This document shows positions 63,675 through 64,000 of a stretch of DNA of 64,000 nt, in pieces. The first letter of the stretch is position 1, and each line of letters starts with the position of its first letter. This DNA comes from Calycina herbarum. Taxonomy: Eukaryota > Ascomycota > Leotiomycetes > Helotiales > Pezizellaceae. Both the position numbers and the translations under genes were made by a program. The stretch spans positions 248,001 through 312,000 of the forward strand of contig LLEY01000012.1 of NCBI GenBank assembly GCA_001414485.1. The letters are read 5' to 3'. Below the pieces are notes generated by a model, which made no database searches, was not told where the DNA came from, and saw only the letters and a program-made list of their open reading frames with translations.

Positions 63675-64000
63675 TCAAAAATCTCCAATATCATCCTTAA
63701 CCCGATGATCCGGACCCCAGCAGTACTTATGTATCGTATCAGCCGTTTCGAAAAACAGACTCTTCATTTGACTCTCGGTATCCCTCGCTAGTCTTATACA
63801 CCTGATATGGTCATTCTCGTAGTTGGGGGCAGGTCCGAAGTCGGCCTCTAAAGCTGGTGAGGATAGGGTATGTCCGCCGTTGAGGGAGAATAGTTGGACT
63901 GCGCTGTGTTGTTCGTCTTGTTCCTGAAGAATGGGAATGTCAGTTCTGAACCATTTGAGAAGAATGTGTAGGCTTTCTCGCGGTGTAGCAGTAAATGGCT
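63675..64000 (-). CDS. 3' part of an unrecognised gene, cut by window end
   Basis: An open minus-strand frame enters from the window edge and ends with TGA at 63675-63677. It reads RESLHILLKWFRTDIPILQE, then AVQLFSLNGGHTLSSPALEA, DFGPAPNYENDHIRCIRLAR and a final VKDDIGDF. There is no stop over 108 codons and composition is protein-like, unlike the flanking DNA. No family recognised. Confidence 0.55.
   Translation of the reverse strand, partial: PFTATPRESLHILLKWFRTDIPILQEQDEQHSAVQLFSLNGGHTLSSPALEADFGPAPNYENDHIRCIRLARDTESQMKSLFFETADTIHKYCWGPDHRVKDDIGDF

Overview
The window is nuclear DNA of a filamentous ascomycete (Pezizomycotina). Support: most genes carry short spliceosomal introns (about 45-60 nt, GTAAGT-type donors, CTAAC/CTGAC branch points); fungal-only families occur (a HET remnant, a 2EXR protein, a MARVEL protein, Pma1-type H+-ATPase, Mga2-type factor); a 5S rRNA gene lies alone between protein genes; and AT-rich patches look like repeat-induced point mutation. 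Leotiomycetes/Helotiales is my guess from general protein resemblance, not something the sequence proves.

Layout. 1-1.1 kb: 3' part of a secreted-type HExxH metallopeptidase (+). 1.4-4.5 kb: a TA-flanked MITE, a HET-family remnant without its core (-), and decayed AT-rich DNA. 6.7-10.1 kb: a 1066-aa zinc-cluster-like regulator (-). 11.2-11.5 kb: a small two-exon gene (-). 12.46 kb: 5S rRNA (+). 13.4-15.0 kb: O-acetylhomoserine sulfhydrylase (-). 17.6-20.1 kb: a MARVEL membrane protein (+) and EMC7 (+). 20.8-22.1 kb: a cysteine-rich gene broken by a hAT-type MITE. 23.2-24.5 kb: a 2-oxoglutarate/Fe(II) oxygenase (-). 25.4-27.5 kb: a Dal5-like MFS transporter with a stop at codon 7 of its longest frame (+). 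28.1-29.5 kb: a 2EXR protein (+). 29.9-31.2 kb: a secreted amidohydrolase (-). 32.4-36.8 kb: an MGA2/SPT23-like membrane-anchored factor (-). 40.0-41.9 kb: an NHA1-type Na+/H+ antiporter (+). 43.8-46.6 kb: a head-to-head pair, 4-hydroxyphenylpyruvate dioxygenase (-) and a TTC36-like TPR protein (+). 46.7-56.0 kb: gene-poor, repeat-rich DNA with remnants of a small cysteine-rich protein family. 56.0-59.2 kb: plasma-membrane H+-ATPase PMA1 (+). 59.2-63.7 kb: mostly empty, one MITE. 63.7 kb to the end: the 3' part of an unrecognised gene (-).

Functional links are few, as usual in fungi: PMA1 makes the proton gradient that NHA1 uses, and HPPD and the TTC36-like gene share an upstream region.

The most unusual signals are: (1) two introns in unrelated genes (393-547 and 27046-27210) that share sequence, as introner-like elements would; (2) four non-autonomous hAT-type elements with 8-bp target duplications whose insides are built from short tandem repeats, one of them inside a gene; (3) a cluster of diverged copies of a Y-[YC]-C-R-x3-Y-C cysteine motif, plus a duplicated promoter block; (4) the divergent HPPD/TTC36 pair. 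All boundaries come from reading by eye; no searches were run.
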